64,000 nt of DNA from Thermophagus xiamenensis (GTDB taxonomy: Bacteria > Bacteroidota > Bacteroidia > Bacteroidales > Marinilabiliaceae): the NCBI RefSeq assembly GCF_900112795.1, contig NZ_FONA01000005.1, forward strand, positions 1 through 64,000. The letters are read 5' to 3'. The notes beneath the pieces were generated by a model. That model was not told the origin of the DNA, ran no database searches, and worked only from the letters and a program-made list of their open reading frames with translations. Within the stretch, counting starts at the first letter, position 1, and each line of letters begins with the position of its first letter. This document shows, one piece after another, positions 52,506 through 64,000 of this stretch. Position numbers and translations under genes: made by a program.

Positions 52506-52577
52506 CAGTCCCTAGGGGAATCGAACCCCTGTTTCAAGAATGAAAATCTTGCGTCCTAACCACTAGACGAAGGGACC
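52506..52577 (-). tRNA. tRNA-Glu (anticodon TTC), downstream copy
   Basis: A 72-nt cloverleaf lies on the minus strand. The acceptor GGTCCCT pairs with AGGGACT, the anticodon stem CAAGA/TCTTG surrounds TTTTCAT (TTC), and the T loop is GTTCGATTC. It is identical to the copy at 52889-52960. CCA is not encoded. A poly-A/hairpin stretch at 52470-52503 (plus) may end the transcript. Confidence 0.95.
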
Positions 52578-52593
52578 ATTTCTAAACGTTGAA

Positions 52594-52848
52594 TTAACCT
52601 AACTGGTTAATATGGCGTGCCAATTTTGATTTAAGATTGGCAGCTTTATTTTTGTGGATGATATTTTTTTTGGCAAGCTTGTCGAGCATTGAGGTAACTT
52701 TGGGATACAATGCCTCTGCTTCTGACTTGTCAGTTGTATTTCTTAATTTTTTTATTGCATTACGAGCTGTTTTGGCATAATACTTATTGTGAAGTCTCTG
52801 CTTCTCACTTTTCCGAATTCTCTTTTTTGCCGATTGATGATTTGCCAT
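52594..52848 (-). CDS. rpsT: 30S ribosomal protein S20
   Basis: This is an early-assembly small-subunit protein of 84 residues: [20 protein letters not shown] at the start and [19 protein letters not shown] near the end, a basic helical bundle. I used the ATG at 52848. The frame continues upstream for 24 codons, but that stretch runs into the tRNA-Glu gene and is not protein. The gene is sandwiched between two identical tRNA-Glu genes, 16 and 40 bases away, in one minus-strand unit. Confidence 0.97.
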   Translation of the reverse strand: MANHQSAKKRIRKSEKQRLHNKYYAKTARNAIKKLRNTTDKSEAEALYPKVTSMLDKLAKKNIIHKNKAANLKSKLARHINQLG

Positions 52849-52888
52849 CTCTTTTTTGCTAAAAAGGTTATATAATTTTTTTGCTTTG

Positions 52889-52960
52889 CAGTCCCTAGGG
52901 GAATCGAACCCCTGTTTCAAGAATGAAAATCTTGCGTCCTAACCACTAGACGAAGGGACC
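52889..52960 (-). tRNA. tRNA-Glu (anticodon TTC), upstream copy
   Basis: It is identical over all 72 bases to the copy at 52506-52577. It is the first gene of the tRNA-Glu/rpsT/tRNA-Glu unit. Confidence 0.95.
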
Positions 52961-53013
52961 GTTTCGTAATTTTTCTGTCTTGCAGTTGAAAACCAATTAA
53001 ATATTTAAATACT

Positions 53014-53033
53014 GTCACCTTTAATAAGGTGAC
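53014..53033 (-). other. Hairpin in the 5' leader of the tRNA-Glu/rpsT unit
   Basis: A perfect 8-bp stem (GTCACCTT at 53014-53021, AAGGTGAC at 53026-53033) with loop TAAT lies about 10 nt after the predicted transcription start and 54 nt before the tRNA. No U run follows on the minus strand, so it is not a simple terminator. Confidence 0.55.
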
Positions 53034-53049
53034 TTTTCATTTGCGGATG

Positions 53050-53080
53050 CAAAGATAAATCAAATTTTACTTCTTGCAAA
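53050..53080 (-). promoter_or_regulatory. Promoter of the tRNA-Glu/rpsT/tRNA-Glu unit
   Basis: On the minus strand TTTG (plus 53077-53080), 19 bases and TATCTTTG (plus 53050-53057) match the consensus well. Transcription would start near 53043. Confidence 0.75.
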
Positions 53081-53263
53081 TTTCAATAGGAAAAAAATAT
53101 GGGCAGAAAAGTTTTTGTTGTTGGTTAAAAGAAAGTCTTTATTCCGGGGTTGTGATAGAGTTGTTTGAATTCAGTGTGTTACGATTTAAACTTCATGGAA
53201 TAAAGAGGTTTTGGAAAGCGACCTTCTTTTAATGATTTTCGGATTTCTAATATTTGTGGATTA

Positions 53264-53409
53264 ATGTGTGTTACACATGTTTAAAATTGATATACGGGCT
53301 GTGTGTTGGTATATGTAAAAGCCTGAAAAAAAGATTGAAAAAAAGAAGTGGACGAACACAAAAAAAGTGTGTAATTTCTTTTTTTCTGTGGGTATTGTTC
53401 CTATTTTTG
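53264..53409 (+). promoter_or_regulatory. Possible operator and promoter upstream of nagB
   Basis: A perfect inverted repeat ATGTGT-GTT-ACACAT (53264-53278) is a candidate repressor site. TATTTTTG at 53402-53409 may be the -7 box, though no -33 TTG is clear. The nearby LacI-type regulator gene makes an operator plausible. The rest of the 53081-53485 gap shows no gene. Confidence 0.35.
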
Positions 53410-53485
53410 TGTGCTAAATGAGAAATAATTAAAAAAGCTTTTTAAGAAGTTATAGAGTTTATAGTATTGTTTAAATTGTAGGTTT

Positions 53486-55426
53486 ATGAATACTTCAACA
53501 GTGATAAAAGGACATCAGGAAAAGATTGCAACTCGGGTTTTTAATTCCAGGGAGGAAGGGTCAAAATATGTTGCAAAGGTGATAGCATCTTTGATTAGAG
53601 AGAAGAATAAATTAGGAAAACCTACCGTGCTAGGTTTGGCCACAGGTAGTTCCCCTCTTCTTCTTTATAAGGAATTAATTCGTATTCACAAAGAGGAGGG
53701 GTTGAGTTTTAAGAATGTTATCACATTTAATCTGGATGAATATTATCCAATGGATCCGGAGAATAAGCATAGTTATTATCGTTTTATGTACGACAATCTA
53801 TTCTCCCATTTGGATATTAATCCGGCGAACGTATTTATTCCCGATGGAACTGTGGCAGAGGAAAATCTTGATGAGTATTGTGCTGACTATGAAAATAAGA
53901 TTAGATCATTTGGGGGAATTGATATTCAGGTATTAGGAATTGGCCGGAGTGGCCACATAGGGTTTAATGAACCCGGTTCGTTGGTTACTGACGAAACGCG
54001 TTTGGTGCAATTGAATTCTATAACAATAGAGGATGCTGCAAACGGGTTTGGTGGCGAAGAAAATGTCCCAAGGTATGCATTGTCAATGGGGATAAAAACA
54101 ATCTTACAAGCCAAAAAGATCTTCTTATTGGGTTGGGGGGAAGCTAAATCTGAAGTTATAAAGCAAGCAGTAGAAGGCGAAGAAACAACTCAAGTACCGG
54201 CATCATTCCTTCAACGGCATTCTGATGTTCTTTTTGTGTTGGATCGTCCGGCGGCCAGTCGGCTTAGCCGCATAGAAAGTCCATGGCTAACAGGTTCCTG
54301 TGATTGGGATGACAGGATGAAAAGAAAAGCTTTAATATGGTTGTCTCGACAAGTTGGTAAACCTATTTTAAAGCTTACTGAAAAGGATTATAAAACCTGG
54401 GGCTTGAACTCATTATTGCAAACAGCCGGTTCTGCCTATGATTTGAATATAGAAATCCATAACAGTCTTCAGCAAACAATTACAGGATGGCCTGGAGGTA
54501 AACCCGGTACGGATGATAAAACCCGACCCGAAAGATCTAAGCCTTTCCCCAAAAGAGTTATTGTTTTTAGTCCTCATCCGGATGATGATGTTATTTCAAT
54601 GGGAGGCACCTTATTGCGGCTTGTAGATCAAGGACATGATGTTCATGTGGCCTATCAAACCTCTGGAAATATTGCCGTATTTGATGATGATGCCCGTCGT
54701 TTCATGGATTTTGTTTATGGTTTTTCCCAAAAATTCAATGTGGCCCAAGACCAAATAGCTAAAATTCATGAAGAAATTCGTGACTTTTTGGCCCAAAATC
54801 CTGATGAAGGGAATAAAAATTCTAATGTATTAACCATTAAGGGCTTGATAAGACAGGGTGAAGCGGCTGCTGCATGTCGTTATTGTGGTGTCAAAGAACA
54901 AAATATTCATTTTTTGGAGCTTCCGTTTTATGAGACCGGAACCATTGAAAAGAAACCGCTTTCTTCCAACGATATAGATATTATTGTTAAGCTTTTACAA
55001 GAAGTTAAGCCTCACCAGATATACGCTGCGGGTGATCTACAAGACCCTCATGGTACTCATGCCGTTTGTCTTAATGCCATTATAGGAGCATTAGACAAGG
55101 TTAAAGATGAGGAGTGGGCAAAAGATTGTTACGTATGGTTATATAGAGGTGCCTGGCAAGAGTGGAATATTGAAGACATAGAAATGGCTGTTCCAATAAG
55201 TCCGGATGAATTGATGAGAAAACGCAGGGCCATCTTTAAACATCAATCGCAGAAAGATGTTCCGGTATTCCCCGGTAAGGATTCAAGAGAGTTCTGGGAA
55301 CGGGCCGAGGATCGAAACCGTATGACGGCTAAACTATATGATGAATTAGGCTTGACCGAATATGAGGCTATTGAAGCTTTTCGAAGGTATCATTTTTTAG
55401 ATAAATCGAAAAATAATTTATTCTAA
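53486..55426 (+). CDS. nagB: Glucosamine-6-phosphate deaminase-like protein fused to a PIG-L deacetylase-like domain
   Basis: The protein has 646 residues in two parts. Residues 20-270 are NagB-like: VLGLATGSSPLLLYKEL, FNLDEYYPM (Asp84), GIGRSGHIGFNEPGS (His157, Glu162) and HSDVLFVLD. The Asp that precedes the active-site His in E. coli NagB (Asp141) is Ser155 here. Residues 357-640 are PIG-L/LmbE-like with the zinc motif SPHPDDDVISMGG (His364, Asp367) and LQDPHGTHAVCLNAI (His525). The fusion recurs in Bacteroidota and would link deamination of glucosamine-6-phosphate with removal of an N-acetyl group. That coupling is inference. It is first of a run with an MFS sugar transporter and a LacI regulator. 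Confidence 0.9.
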   Translation: MNTSTVIKGHQEKIATRVFNSREEGSKYVAKVIASLIREKNKLGKPTVLGLATGSSPLLLYKELIRIHKEEGLSFKNVITFNLDEYYPMDPENKHSYYRFMYDNLFSHLDINPANVFIPDGTVAEENLDEYCADYENKIRSFGGIDIQVLGIGRSGHIGFNEPGSLVTDETRLVQLNSITIEDAANGFGGEENVPRYALSMGIKTILQAKKIFLLGWGEAKSEVIKQAVEGEETTQVPASFLQRHSDVLFVLDRPAASRLSRIESPWLTGSCDWDDRMKRKALIWLSRQVGKPILKLTEKDYKTWGLNSLLQTAGSAYDLNIEIHNSLQQTITGWPGGKPGTDDKTRPERSKPFPKRVIVFSPHPDDDVISMGGTLLRLVDQGHDVHVAYQTSGNIAVFDDDARRFMDFVYGFSQKFNVAQDQIAKIHEEIRDFLAQNPDEGNKNSNVLTIKGLIRQGEAAAACRYCGVKEQNIHFLELPFYETGTIEKKPLSSNDIDIIVKLLQEVKPHQIYAAGDLQDPHGTHAVCLNAIIGALDKVKDEEWAKDCYVWLYRGAWQEWNIEDIEMAVPISPDELMRKRRAIFKHQSQKDVPVFPGKDSREFWERAEDRNRMTAKLYDELGLTEYEAIEAFRRYHFLDKSKNNLF

Positions 55427-55575
55427 TCTCAAGTGGTGCTAATTCTAAGTAATAATTTTTTTCAGAGCAAAAAATCAATAATTTAGTTCACGAAAAAAAT
55501 TTATTGCCGGAATGGGAATGTTATCTATTCATTAAAAAGAGTTCGGTCCTGCCAAAAATGTAAAAATGAAAAATT

Positions 55576-56796
55576 ATGAATGCTGAAACTAAAACAAATG
55601 TACAAGGGCGCCAGTTGGTGGTTGCCCTTGTAATTCTTGGGGCAATGTTTTTTGCAATTGGTTTCGCCCTTGGAATTAATAGTTATTTAATACCCTTGTT
55701 GAAAAGTCAATTGGGAATTAGTTCCGCAGAGTCCTATTTGGTTTTGGGAGCTACGTTTTCCGCTTTTCTGATATTCGGCTATCCCGCCTCTTTTGTTATC
55801 GCTAAAATTGGTTATAAACGTACCATGGCCTTATCTTTTCTGCTTTTTGCCGTAGGTTTTTATCTGTATATACCTTCGGGCAAATTAGAGAGTTTACCTT
55901 TATTTCTTATTGCCAGTTTTATTAGCGGGATGGGAAATACTTTTCTGCAGGCATCGGTGAATCCGTATGTAACCATTTTGGGACCGATAGAAAGTGCTGC
56001 ACGACGCATGAGTTTTATGGGTATCATGAACAAGCTGGCTTGGCCTGTGCCTCCTTTATTCCTTTCGATAGTTATCGGGAAAAGTGTAGATGCGGTGAGT
56101 TTTGCTGATACATCCCTGCCCTTTATAATAATTATTGGATTATTCCTTTTATTGGGAATTGTAGCTCTTATTTCTCCTTTGCCTGAAGTAAAAGCGGTGG
56201 GTGAAGATGAGGACGAAGCCGAAGATTGTCCTTATGCTGCAAACAAAACTTCTATATGGCAGTTCCCTCATTTATTGTTAGGAATATTGGCATTGTTCTT
56301 TTATGTTGGAGTCGAGACTATTGCCTTAGGGACAATGGTTGATTATGCAGAAAGTCTGCAGCTGATGAATCCTGAAATTTATGCCTGGATATCGCCGGTG
56401 GGTATGGTTATCGGTTATCTGGCCGGAATAATTTTTATTCCTAAATATGTGAGCCAGTCATCTGCATTAGTAACCAGTGCTATTGTCGCTATTGTCGGTT
56501 CTATATTAGTGGTATTAACTCCGGCTGATATATCCATATTCTTTGTAGGACTAATTGCCCTGGGATGTGCATTAATGTGGCCGGCAATTTGGCCGCTTGC
56601 CATGACCGATTTAGGAAAATTCACCAAACAGGGCGGTTCGCTTATGGTTATTTCCATTGTTGGTGGTGCTTTGTTCCCCATCCTCTATGGCTATATTAAA
56701 GATGTGGCTGGTGCTCAAAATGCCTATTGGTTAGCTGTGCCATTGTTTGGTTATATACTTTATTATGCCTTAAAAGGGCATAAAATTAGAGTTTGA
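55576..56796 (+). CDS. MFS sugar transporter (FucP/NagP-like)
   Basis: This is a 406-residue inner-membrane symporter with 12 hydrophobic segments. The FucP/GluP-family pattern is visible: FFAIGFALGINSYLIPLLKSQLG at the start, ATFSAFLIFGYPASFVIAKIGYKRTM and LQASVNPYVTILGP. In Bacteroidota, members next to nag genes carry N-acetylglucosamine. Here the neighbours (NagB fusion upstream, LacI downstream, GH20 beyond) support an amino-sugar substrate, by inference. Confidence 0.85.
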   Translation: MNAETKTNVQGRQLVVALVILGAMFFAIGFALGINSYLIPLLKSQLGISSAESYLVLGATFSAFLIFGYPASFVIAKIGYKRTMALSFLLFAVGFYLYIPSGKLESLPLFLIASFISGMGNTFLQASVNPYVTILGPIESAARRMSFMGIMNKLAWPVPPLFLSIVIGKSVDAVSFADTSLPFIIIIGLFLLLGIVALISPLPEVKAVGEDEDEAEDCPYAANKTSIWQFPHLLLGILALFFYVGVETIALGTMVDYAESLQLMNPEIYAWISPVGMVIGYLAGIIFIPKYVSQSSALVTSAIVAIVGSILVVLTPADISIFFVGLIALGCALMWPAIWPLAMTDLGKFTKQGGSLMVISIVGGALFPILYGYIKDVAGAQNAYWLAVPLFGYILYYALKGHKIRV

Positions 56797-57160
56797 TTTT
56801 CTCAGGCATAAGCATAAAAAAACATATTTTATCTTAAAAGGATTTTCCAGGTTATTTTCCCTGGATTTTTAACCTTGCTGAATTTTTAAGGGAGTGTGCC
56901 GGAGCAACAAGATGGTGTTATTGGCAGTTTGGATCGCTTTTATATATGTTTTTATGGTTGCTAGGTGTTTCCATCTGTATAAAATTTAAATTAAGTTATT
57001 TGGCCTGATGGAACTCGCATGGCTTAAGTTTATATATGTTCTTGGTGTGACAAAATTAGTTGATCATGCTCGTTTCATTAGAGAATAATGTTCTGACATT
57101 CTCCCTTTAATAATGGGAAAGCATATTATGTCATCGATTAGGCAAACCACATAATTATAT
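56797..57160. repeat. Gap with a complete minus-strand dispersed repeat
   Basis: The repeat copy occupies about 56970-57079 (CCATCTGTATAAAATTTAAA at the left, TCATGCTCGTTTCATTAG at the right). No gene is visible in the remaining sequence. The copy lies about 80 bases upstream of the LacI-type gene. Confidence 0.8.
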
Positions 57161-58234
57161 ATGACGAAAAAAGGGAAGAAAATACCCAGAATAAAGGATA
57201 TTGCTGAATTGGCGAACGTTTCACCCGGTACCGTTGATCGCGTTATTCATAATCGAGGGAAAGTATCACAAAAGGCCAGAGAGAAAGTGCTTAAAAGTAT
57301 GAAAGAATTAAACTATGAGCCCAATGTGATGGCTCGTGCACTTGTCTCCACCGGTAAATTTAGAATAGCTGCCTTGATTCCTGATCCTGCCAATGACGAA
57401 TATTGGGAAGCACCATATCAGGGGGTGGATCAGGCTGAAACTAAAATGCGCCAGTATGGGGTGGTAGTGGATAAATTTCTTTTTGACCAGAACGACCCCC
57501 TTTCCTTTAAAGAAGAGGCTTCCAAAATATCTGAATCTGACTATCATGGAATTTTAGTAGCCCCTATTTTTTACAGGGAGTCACTTGCTTTTTTAAATCG
57601 TTGGAGTAAACAGGGAATTCCTTTTAGTCTTTTTAATACCCATATCCCGGATTATAAACCTGTTGTTTATGTAGGGCAGGATTCTTATCAGAGTGGTGTG
57701 CTGGCAGGTAAATTATTACATTACGCATGTCGTCAAGGAACTTTTGTGATTGCACATATTGACAAAGAAATACCAAATTCAACTCATCTCATCCGAAAAG
57801 AGCAAGGATTTATTGATTATTTTGGAGAGAACGATCTCCAAAAGCAAATCAATATTGTTCGGATAGAGATAAGTGAATGGACTAACAAAAAAGATGTTTA
57901 CCGCAAATTTGATGACCTTTTTCAACAATACGAGAATATTCATGGCTTTTTTGTTACCAACTCTCGTTCCTATATCGTGGGTGATTATTTGATTAATAAG
58001 AATTTGCAAAATATTAAGCTGGTCGGGTATGATTTGCTTTCAAAGAATTTGGCTTTACTGGAGTCGGGAACCATAGACTTTCTGATTAATCAGAACCCGC
58101 GTGGACAGGGATTTATGGGAGTGACTTTGCTAGTCGATCATTTGGTTTTCAAAAAATCTATTGAGCCCATAAAATATTTGCCATTGGATATTGTTACAAG
58201 CGAAAACGTGCAATATTATGTTGATAAAATTTAA
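57161..58234 (+). CDS. LacI-family transcriptional regulator
   Basis: The protein has 357 residues. An N-terminal LacI helix-turn-helix and hinge (PRIKDIAELANVSPGTVDRV, then KVSQKAREKVLKSMKELNYEPNVMARALVS) is followed by a periplasmic-binding-type effector domain (RIAALIPDPANDEYWEAPYQGVDQA to LLVDHLVFKKSIEP). The effector domain is of the sugar-binding type seen in ribose/xylose-like regulators. It probably controls the neighbouring nagB/MFS genes and perhaps the GH20/GH2 operon in response to a sugar. Which sugar is not visible. Confidence 0.92.
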   Translation: MTKKGKKIPRIKDIAELANVSPGTVDRVIHNRGKVSQKAREKVLKSMKELNYEPNVMARALVSTGKFRIAALIPDPANDEYWEAPYQGVDQAETKMRQYGVVVDKFLFDQNDPLSFKEEASKISESDYHGILVAPIFYRESLAFLNRWSKQGIPFSLFNTHIPDYKPVVYVGQDSYQSGVLAGKLLHYACRQGTFVIAHIDKEIPNSTHLIRKEQGFIDYFGENDLQKQINIVRIEISEWTNKKDVYRKFDDLFQQYENIHGFFVTNSRSYIVGDYLINKNLQNIKLVGYDLLSKNLALLESGTIDFLINQNPRGQGFMGVTLLVDHLVFKKSIEPIKYLPLDIVTSENVQYYVDKI

Positions 58235-58268
58235 TCCTGAGGTATTATTAAATAATACCAGAAAGGGA

Positions 58269-58304
58269 AAAGCCGAAAATGAGCGTTTGCCCAATTCCGG
58301 CTTT
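58269..58304. terminator. Hairpin between the convergent LacI and GH20 genes
   Basis: AAAGCCG (58269-58275) and CGGCTTT (58298-58304) form a 7-bp stem with a 22-base loop. No T run follows on either strand, so its terminator role is uncertain. Confidence 0.35.
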
Positions 58305-58335
58305 CCAAATAATTGTATTGTAATATATTGCTAGT

Positions 58336-60681
58336 TTACGGGTTAGTTACAAAATAAGAAGGATTTAGATCCTTTATTGATCCATCTGGAAATTTTGCTT
58401 GTAATTCAAGTTTATAACCTCCCCCGGCTTCAATGAACTCAAGAGAAATTGAATAGTATCCAGGTTTAAGTGCGATTGGTTCACATACTGTTTTCGAAGA
58501 ATGTAACCCGTCGTTATTGATAAATTCTTGGTCATTTAAATACAGAATACTACCGTCGTCAGAGGTGAGACAGAAATAATAAACTCCTTCCTTTTCGATT
58601 GGCAGATAGGCCTTAAAAATAACACCAAATGGTTCTTCCTCAATAACATTTTCGGGGATAAACTTTGGACCATTAATAACGCCTGTTTTATAGGGAGTAA
58701 ATTTATTTAGTTGTTTTACACTTTGGTATGAGCCTTTATAGTATTGATAACTAATTCCTTTTTTATTTGGCTGAATGTTTTCAAAAGTTAAAGGTTGAAC
58801 AAAGGTAACTTTTTGTACAGGAATTTCTTTAACAGCACTGATCTCTCCCGTTTTCTTTTTTACAGTTATGGCTTTGATAATTCCCGTTTTGTTTACTTTA
58901 ATTGGTTGGGTGTAAAGAATAGATGCGGTTGTAGGGTCCGATCCATCCAGGGTATATCGGATCTCTGTCCCAGCAAACGGGGGCTCAAGCACAATTTCTG
59001 TATCTTCAAGAAAACCGACTTTGTTAGTGTTGGATATTGGTTTTGGTACTTCATAAAAATAATTAACGTTTAAGATATTCAGACGCTTGAAATGGCTTTC
59101 CAATCGATTACGAAAATTGTAATAATTTTTTTTCTCTTCAGGGGTCCATACTACTTCCGACAAAGCAATAGCTCTCGGGTAGGTCATGTATTCCACTTGT
59201 TCCTGGGTTTTTATATACTCTGTCCAAAGGTTTCCTTGTGCACCCAAAATATACCCGGCTTCTTCAGGTGAAAGTTCATCAGGTATTGGATTATAGGAAT
59301 AAACTTTTTCAAGAGGAATAAACCCTCCAATGGCTAAAGGCTCATTTTCAGGATTGGCTTGATAATAGTCAAAATATAGATGCGAGTTGGGAGTCATAAT
59401 TACCTCATGTTTCATTTTTGCAGCCTTGATACCTCCGCTTTCGCCTCGCCACGACATTACGGTAGCTCCAGGCGCTAAGCCTCCTTCCAGAATTTCATCC
59501 CATCCAATGATTTGACGTCCATGTTGGTTTAGAAATTTTTCTATTCGAGTAACGAAATAACTTTGAAGTTCATGTTCATCCTTAAGATTTTCTTTTTGGA
59601 TGCGCAACTGACAATAAGGACATTTTTCCCATCGATTTTTGGGGGCTTCATCGCCACCGATATGAATATATTTGCTCGGGAAAATATCCATTACTTCGAG
59701 TAAAACGTTTTCCAGAAACTCAAAGGTTTTTTCTTTTCCGGCGCAAAAGATGTCAGGGAAGACCCCCCATCGTGTAATTACTTCGTATGGTCCGCCAGTA
59801 CATCCCAATTCCGGATAGGCTGCCAATGCTGCCGTAGCATGACCTGGCATTTCTATTTCCGGAATGACTGTTATGTAGCGTTTCGCAGCATATTCAACTA
59901 TTTCACGTGCTTCTTCCTGGGTATAAAAACCTCCGTAAGGCTTTCCGTCATATTTAAATGGTTTTTGGCCCCCGTGACCGATAAGTGTTTCTTTGCGCCA
60001 ACTGGCTATTTCCTTTAATTTAGGATATTTTTTTATTTCCAGTCGCCATCCTTGATCATCAGTAAGGTGCCAGTGAAATGTGTTCATTTTATGGAGGGCT
60101 AAAAGGTCGATATATTTCTTAATGAAACTAACTGGAAAGAAATGACGGGAAACATCTAAATGCAACCCCCTGTATTGAAACCGGGGTTCATCTTTAATCA
60201 TTACACTCGGAATGGTCCATTGGATATCCGGTTGCACGGATTGGGCTTCGATTTCCGGTGGCAGCAACTGGCGAAGTGATTGCACGCCGTAAAACAGTCC
60301 GATGGCTTCCGGAGCTTCGATGATAACTTTTGTTGGGGATACATTCAATTGGTAAACCCCTTTTGCACCCGCAATACTATCATTTATTTTCAAAAAAACA
60401 GAATGTTTTTTCGGGGCCGATGCCGAAGATATTGACAGGTTATATCCCGTGGCAGGGGAAATAAGCTCTGCCAGATAAACTGCAACACTTTTCACTTCTT
60501 CATTGTCGGGAGAATAAATAATTTGCGTCTCATTTGTTAACCTGAACTCTCCTTGTTTAGACTTTATTTCCCTGGGCAATGGAATTATTGAAACCTTTTT
60601 ATTGGTCGTATCACCCGACTTACATCCAGGAAATAAGGTGAAGCCTATTGCTAAAAATAAAGCTAATAATCTGTTTTTCAT
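58336..60681 (-). CDS. Beta-N-acetylhexosaminidase (GH20) lipoprotein with a PA14-like C-terminus
   Basis: The protein has 781 residues. It has a lipoprotein signal (LFPGC, Cys20). A GH20 N-terminal domain spans about 28-160. The catalytic barrel (about 165-510) has KYIHIGGDEAPKNRW (Asp344-Glu345 pair) and TFHWHLTDDQGWRLEIKKYPKL. A chitobiase C-terminal-type segment (GTEIRYTLDGSDPTTAS, about 565-580) follows. A PA14-like sugar-binding region (about 640-775) has CLTSDDGSILYLNDQEFINNDG. It releases terminal beta-linked GlcNAc or GalNAc from glycans, probably at the cell surface or in the periplasm. It is 75 bp downstream of the GH2 gene in the same operon. Confidence 0.95.
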   Translation of the reverse strand: MKNRLLALFLAIGFTLFPGCKSGDTTNKKVSIIPLPREIKSKQGEFRLTNETQIIYSPDNEEVKSVAVYLAELISPATGYNLSISSASAPKKHSVFLKINDSIAGAKGVYQLNVSPTKVIIEAPEAIGLFYGVQSLRQLLPPEIEAQSVQPDIQWTIPSVMIKDEPRFQYRGLHLDVSRHFFPVSFIKKYIDLLALHKMNTFHWHLTDDQGWRLEIKKYPKLKEIASWRKETLIGHGGQKPFKYDGKPYGGFYTQEEAREIVEYAAKRYITVIPEIEMPGHATAALAAYPELGCTGGPYEVITRWGVFPDIFCAGKEKTFEFLENVLLEVMDIFPSKYIHIGGDEAPKNRWEKCPYCQLRIQKENLKDEHELQSYFVTRIEKFLNQHGRQIIGWDEILEGGLAPGATVMSWRGESGGIKAAKMKHEVIMTPNSHLYFDYYQANPENEPLAIGGFIPLEKVYSYNPIPDELSPEEAGYILGAQGNLWTEYIKTQEQVEYMTYPRAIALSEVVWTPEEKKNYYNFRNRLESHFKRLNILNVNYFYEVPKPISNTNKVGFLEDTEIVLEPPFAGTEIRYTLDGSDPTTASILYTQPIKVNKTGIIKAITVKKKTGEISAVKEIPVQKVTFVQPLTFENIQPNKKGISYQYYKGSYQSVKQLNKFTPYKTGVINGPKFIPENVIEEEPFGVIFKAYLPIEKEGVYYFCLTSDDGSILYLNDQEFINNDGLHSSKTVCEPIALKPGYYSISLEFIEAGGGYKLELQAKFPDGSIKDLNPSYFVTNP

Positions 60682-60756
60682 GATAATCTGTTTGATTATT
60701 GTTAATGAATTTGGAATCTTATAGAAAAATTAGTGTTTACTGTTGTTTCAAAAGGC

Positions 60757-64000
<3,244 letters not shown>

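Noticed and set aside
52849-52920. N-terminal extension of S20 (24 extra codons)
   Set aside because: The extension is read through the upstream tRNA-Glu gene. S20 proteins start at the [10 protein letters not shown] segment, so the ATG at 52848 is used.
53345-53372. ACAC-N7-GTGT as a second operator before nagB
   Set aside because: The four-base arms around an A run are too short to separate from chance in AT-rich DNA.

Overview
The window is one stretch of a Bacteroidota chromosome, probably from the Marinilabiliales/Bacteroidales side of the class Bacteroidia. The evidence is a low GC content, almost no Shine-Dalgarno sequences, many promoters of the Bacteroidota type (TTG, about 20 bases, then TAnnTTTG), two DUF2723 membrane glycosyltransferase-like proteins, NagB fused to a PIG-L domain, and the rplM-rpsI-rpsB-tsf gene order. 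No rRNA operon, CRISPR array or prophage is visible.

Layout. 0.2-4.5 kb (minus): a glycine betaine/proline ABC transporter operon led by an outer-membrane barrel gene. 4.9-7.2 kb (minus): a GyrI-like ligand-binding protein and a toxin-antitoxin-like pair (PIN-type DUF4411 plus HTH-ImmA/IrrE). 7.2-7.6 kb: a seven-unit tandem array of 40/41-bp repeats. 7.8-15.9 kb: typA, a DUF2892 protein, an MFS carrier, a CAP-domain protein, a DedA-like protein, two CDF cation transporters and a barrel-like protein. 16-20.6 kb: mpg, then the L13-S9-S2-EF-Ts cluster and pyrH. 20.6-24.2 kb: small lineage-type hypotheticals and a TlpA-like thioredoxin. 24.4 kb: an orphan promoter-terminator pair that could encode a very short RNA. 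24.6-26.9 kb: a 2.3-kb integrated element carrying only a tyrosine recombinase, inserted in tRNA-Gln. 27-36.2 kb: two DUF2723 proteins, a polysaccharide deacetylase, purD and a membrane protein. 36.2-42 kb (minus): a hybrid sensor kinase preceded by an orphan ModA-like lipoprotein, and a YbhN/LPG-synthase-like membrane protein. 42.3-52.3 kb: tRNA-Ala, tonB-like, hflX, the sppA-lpxK-punA operon, folK, upp, a FemAB/GNAT-like hypothetical and radC. 52.5-53 kb: a tRNA-Glu/rpsT/tRNA-Glu unit. 53.5-64 kb: an amino-sugar locus with NagB-PIG-L, an MFS sugar transporter and a LacI regulator, facing a GH2 beta-galactosidase and a GH20 hexosaminidase. The GH2 gene runs off the right edge.

The genes are mostly housekeeping. 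The structure that ordinary annotation would miss is intergenic. First, a dispersed, modular, palindromic repeat family of about 107 bp occurs in at least nine full or partial copies, and one copy supplies the start codon of a transporter gene. Second, there is the 41-bp tandem array. Third, the tRNA-Gln element carries its own replacement tRNA terminator and paired TTCGTAGAAAA repeats inside both ends. Fourth, there is the short promoter-terminator transcript at 24.4 kb. Fifth, hflX appears to have a leader of about 330 nt. All gene functions are inferred from protein motifs read by eye; no database search was run.
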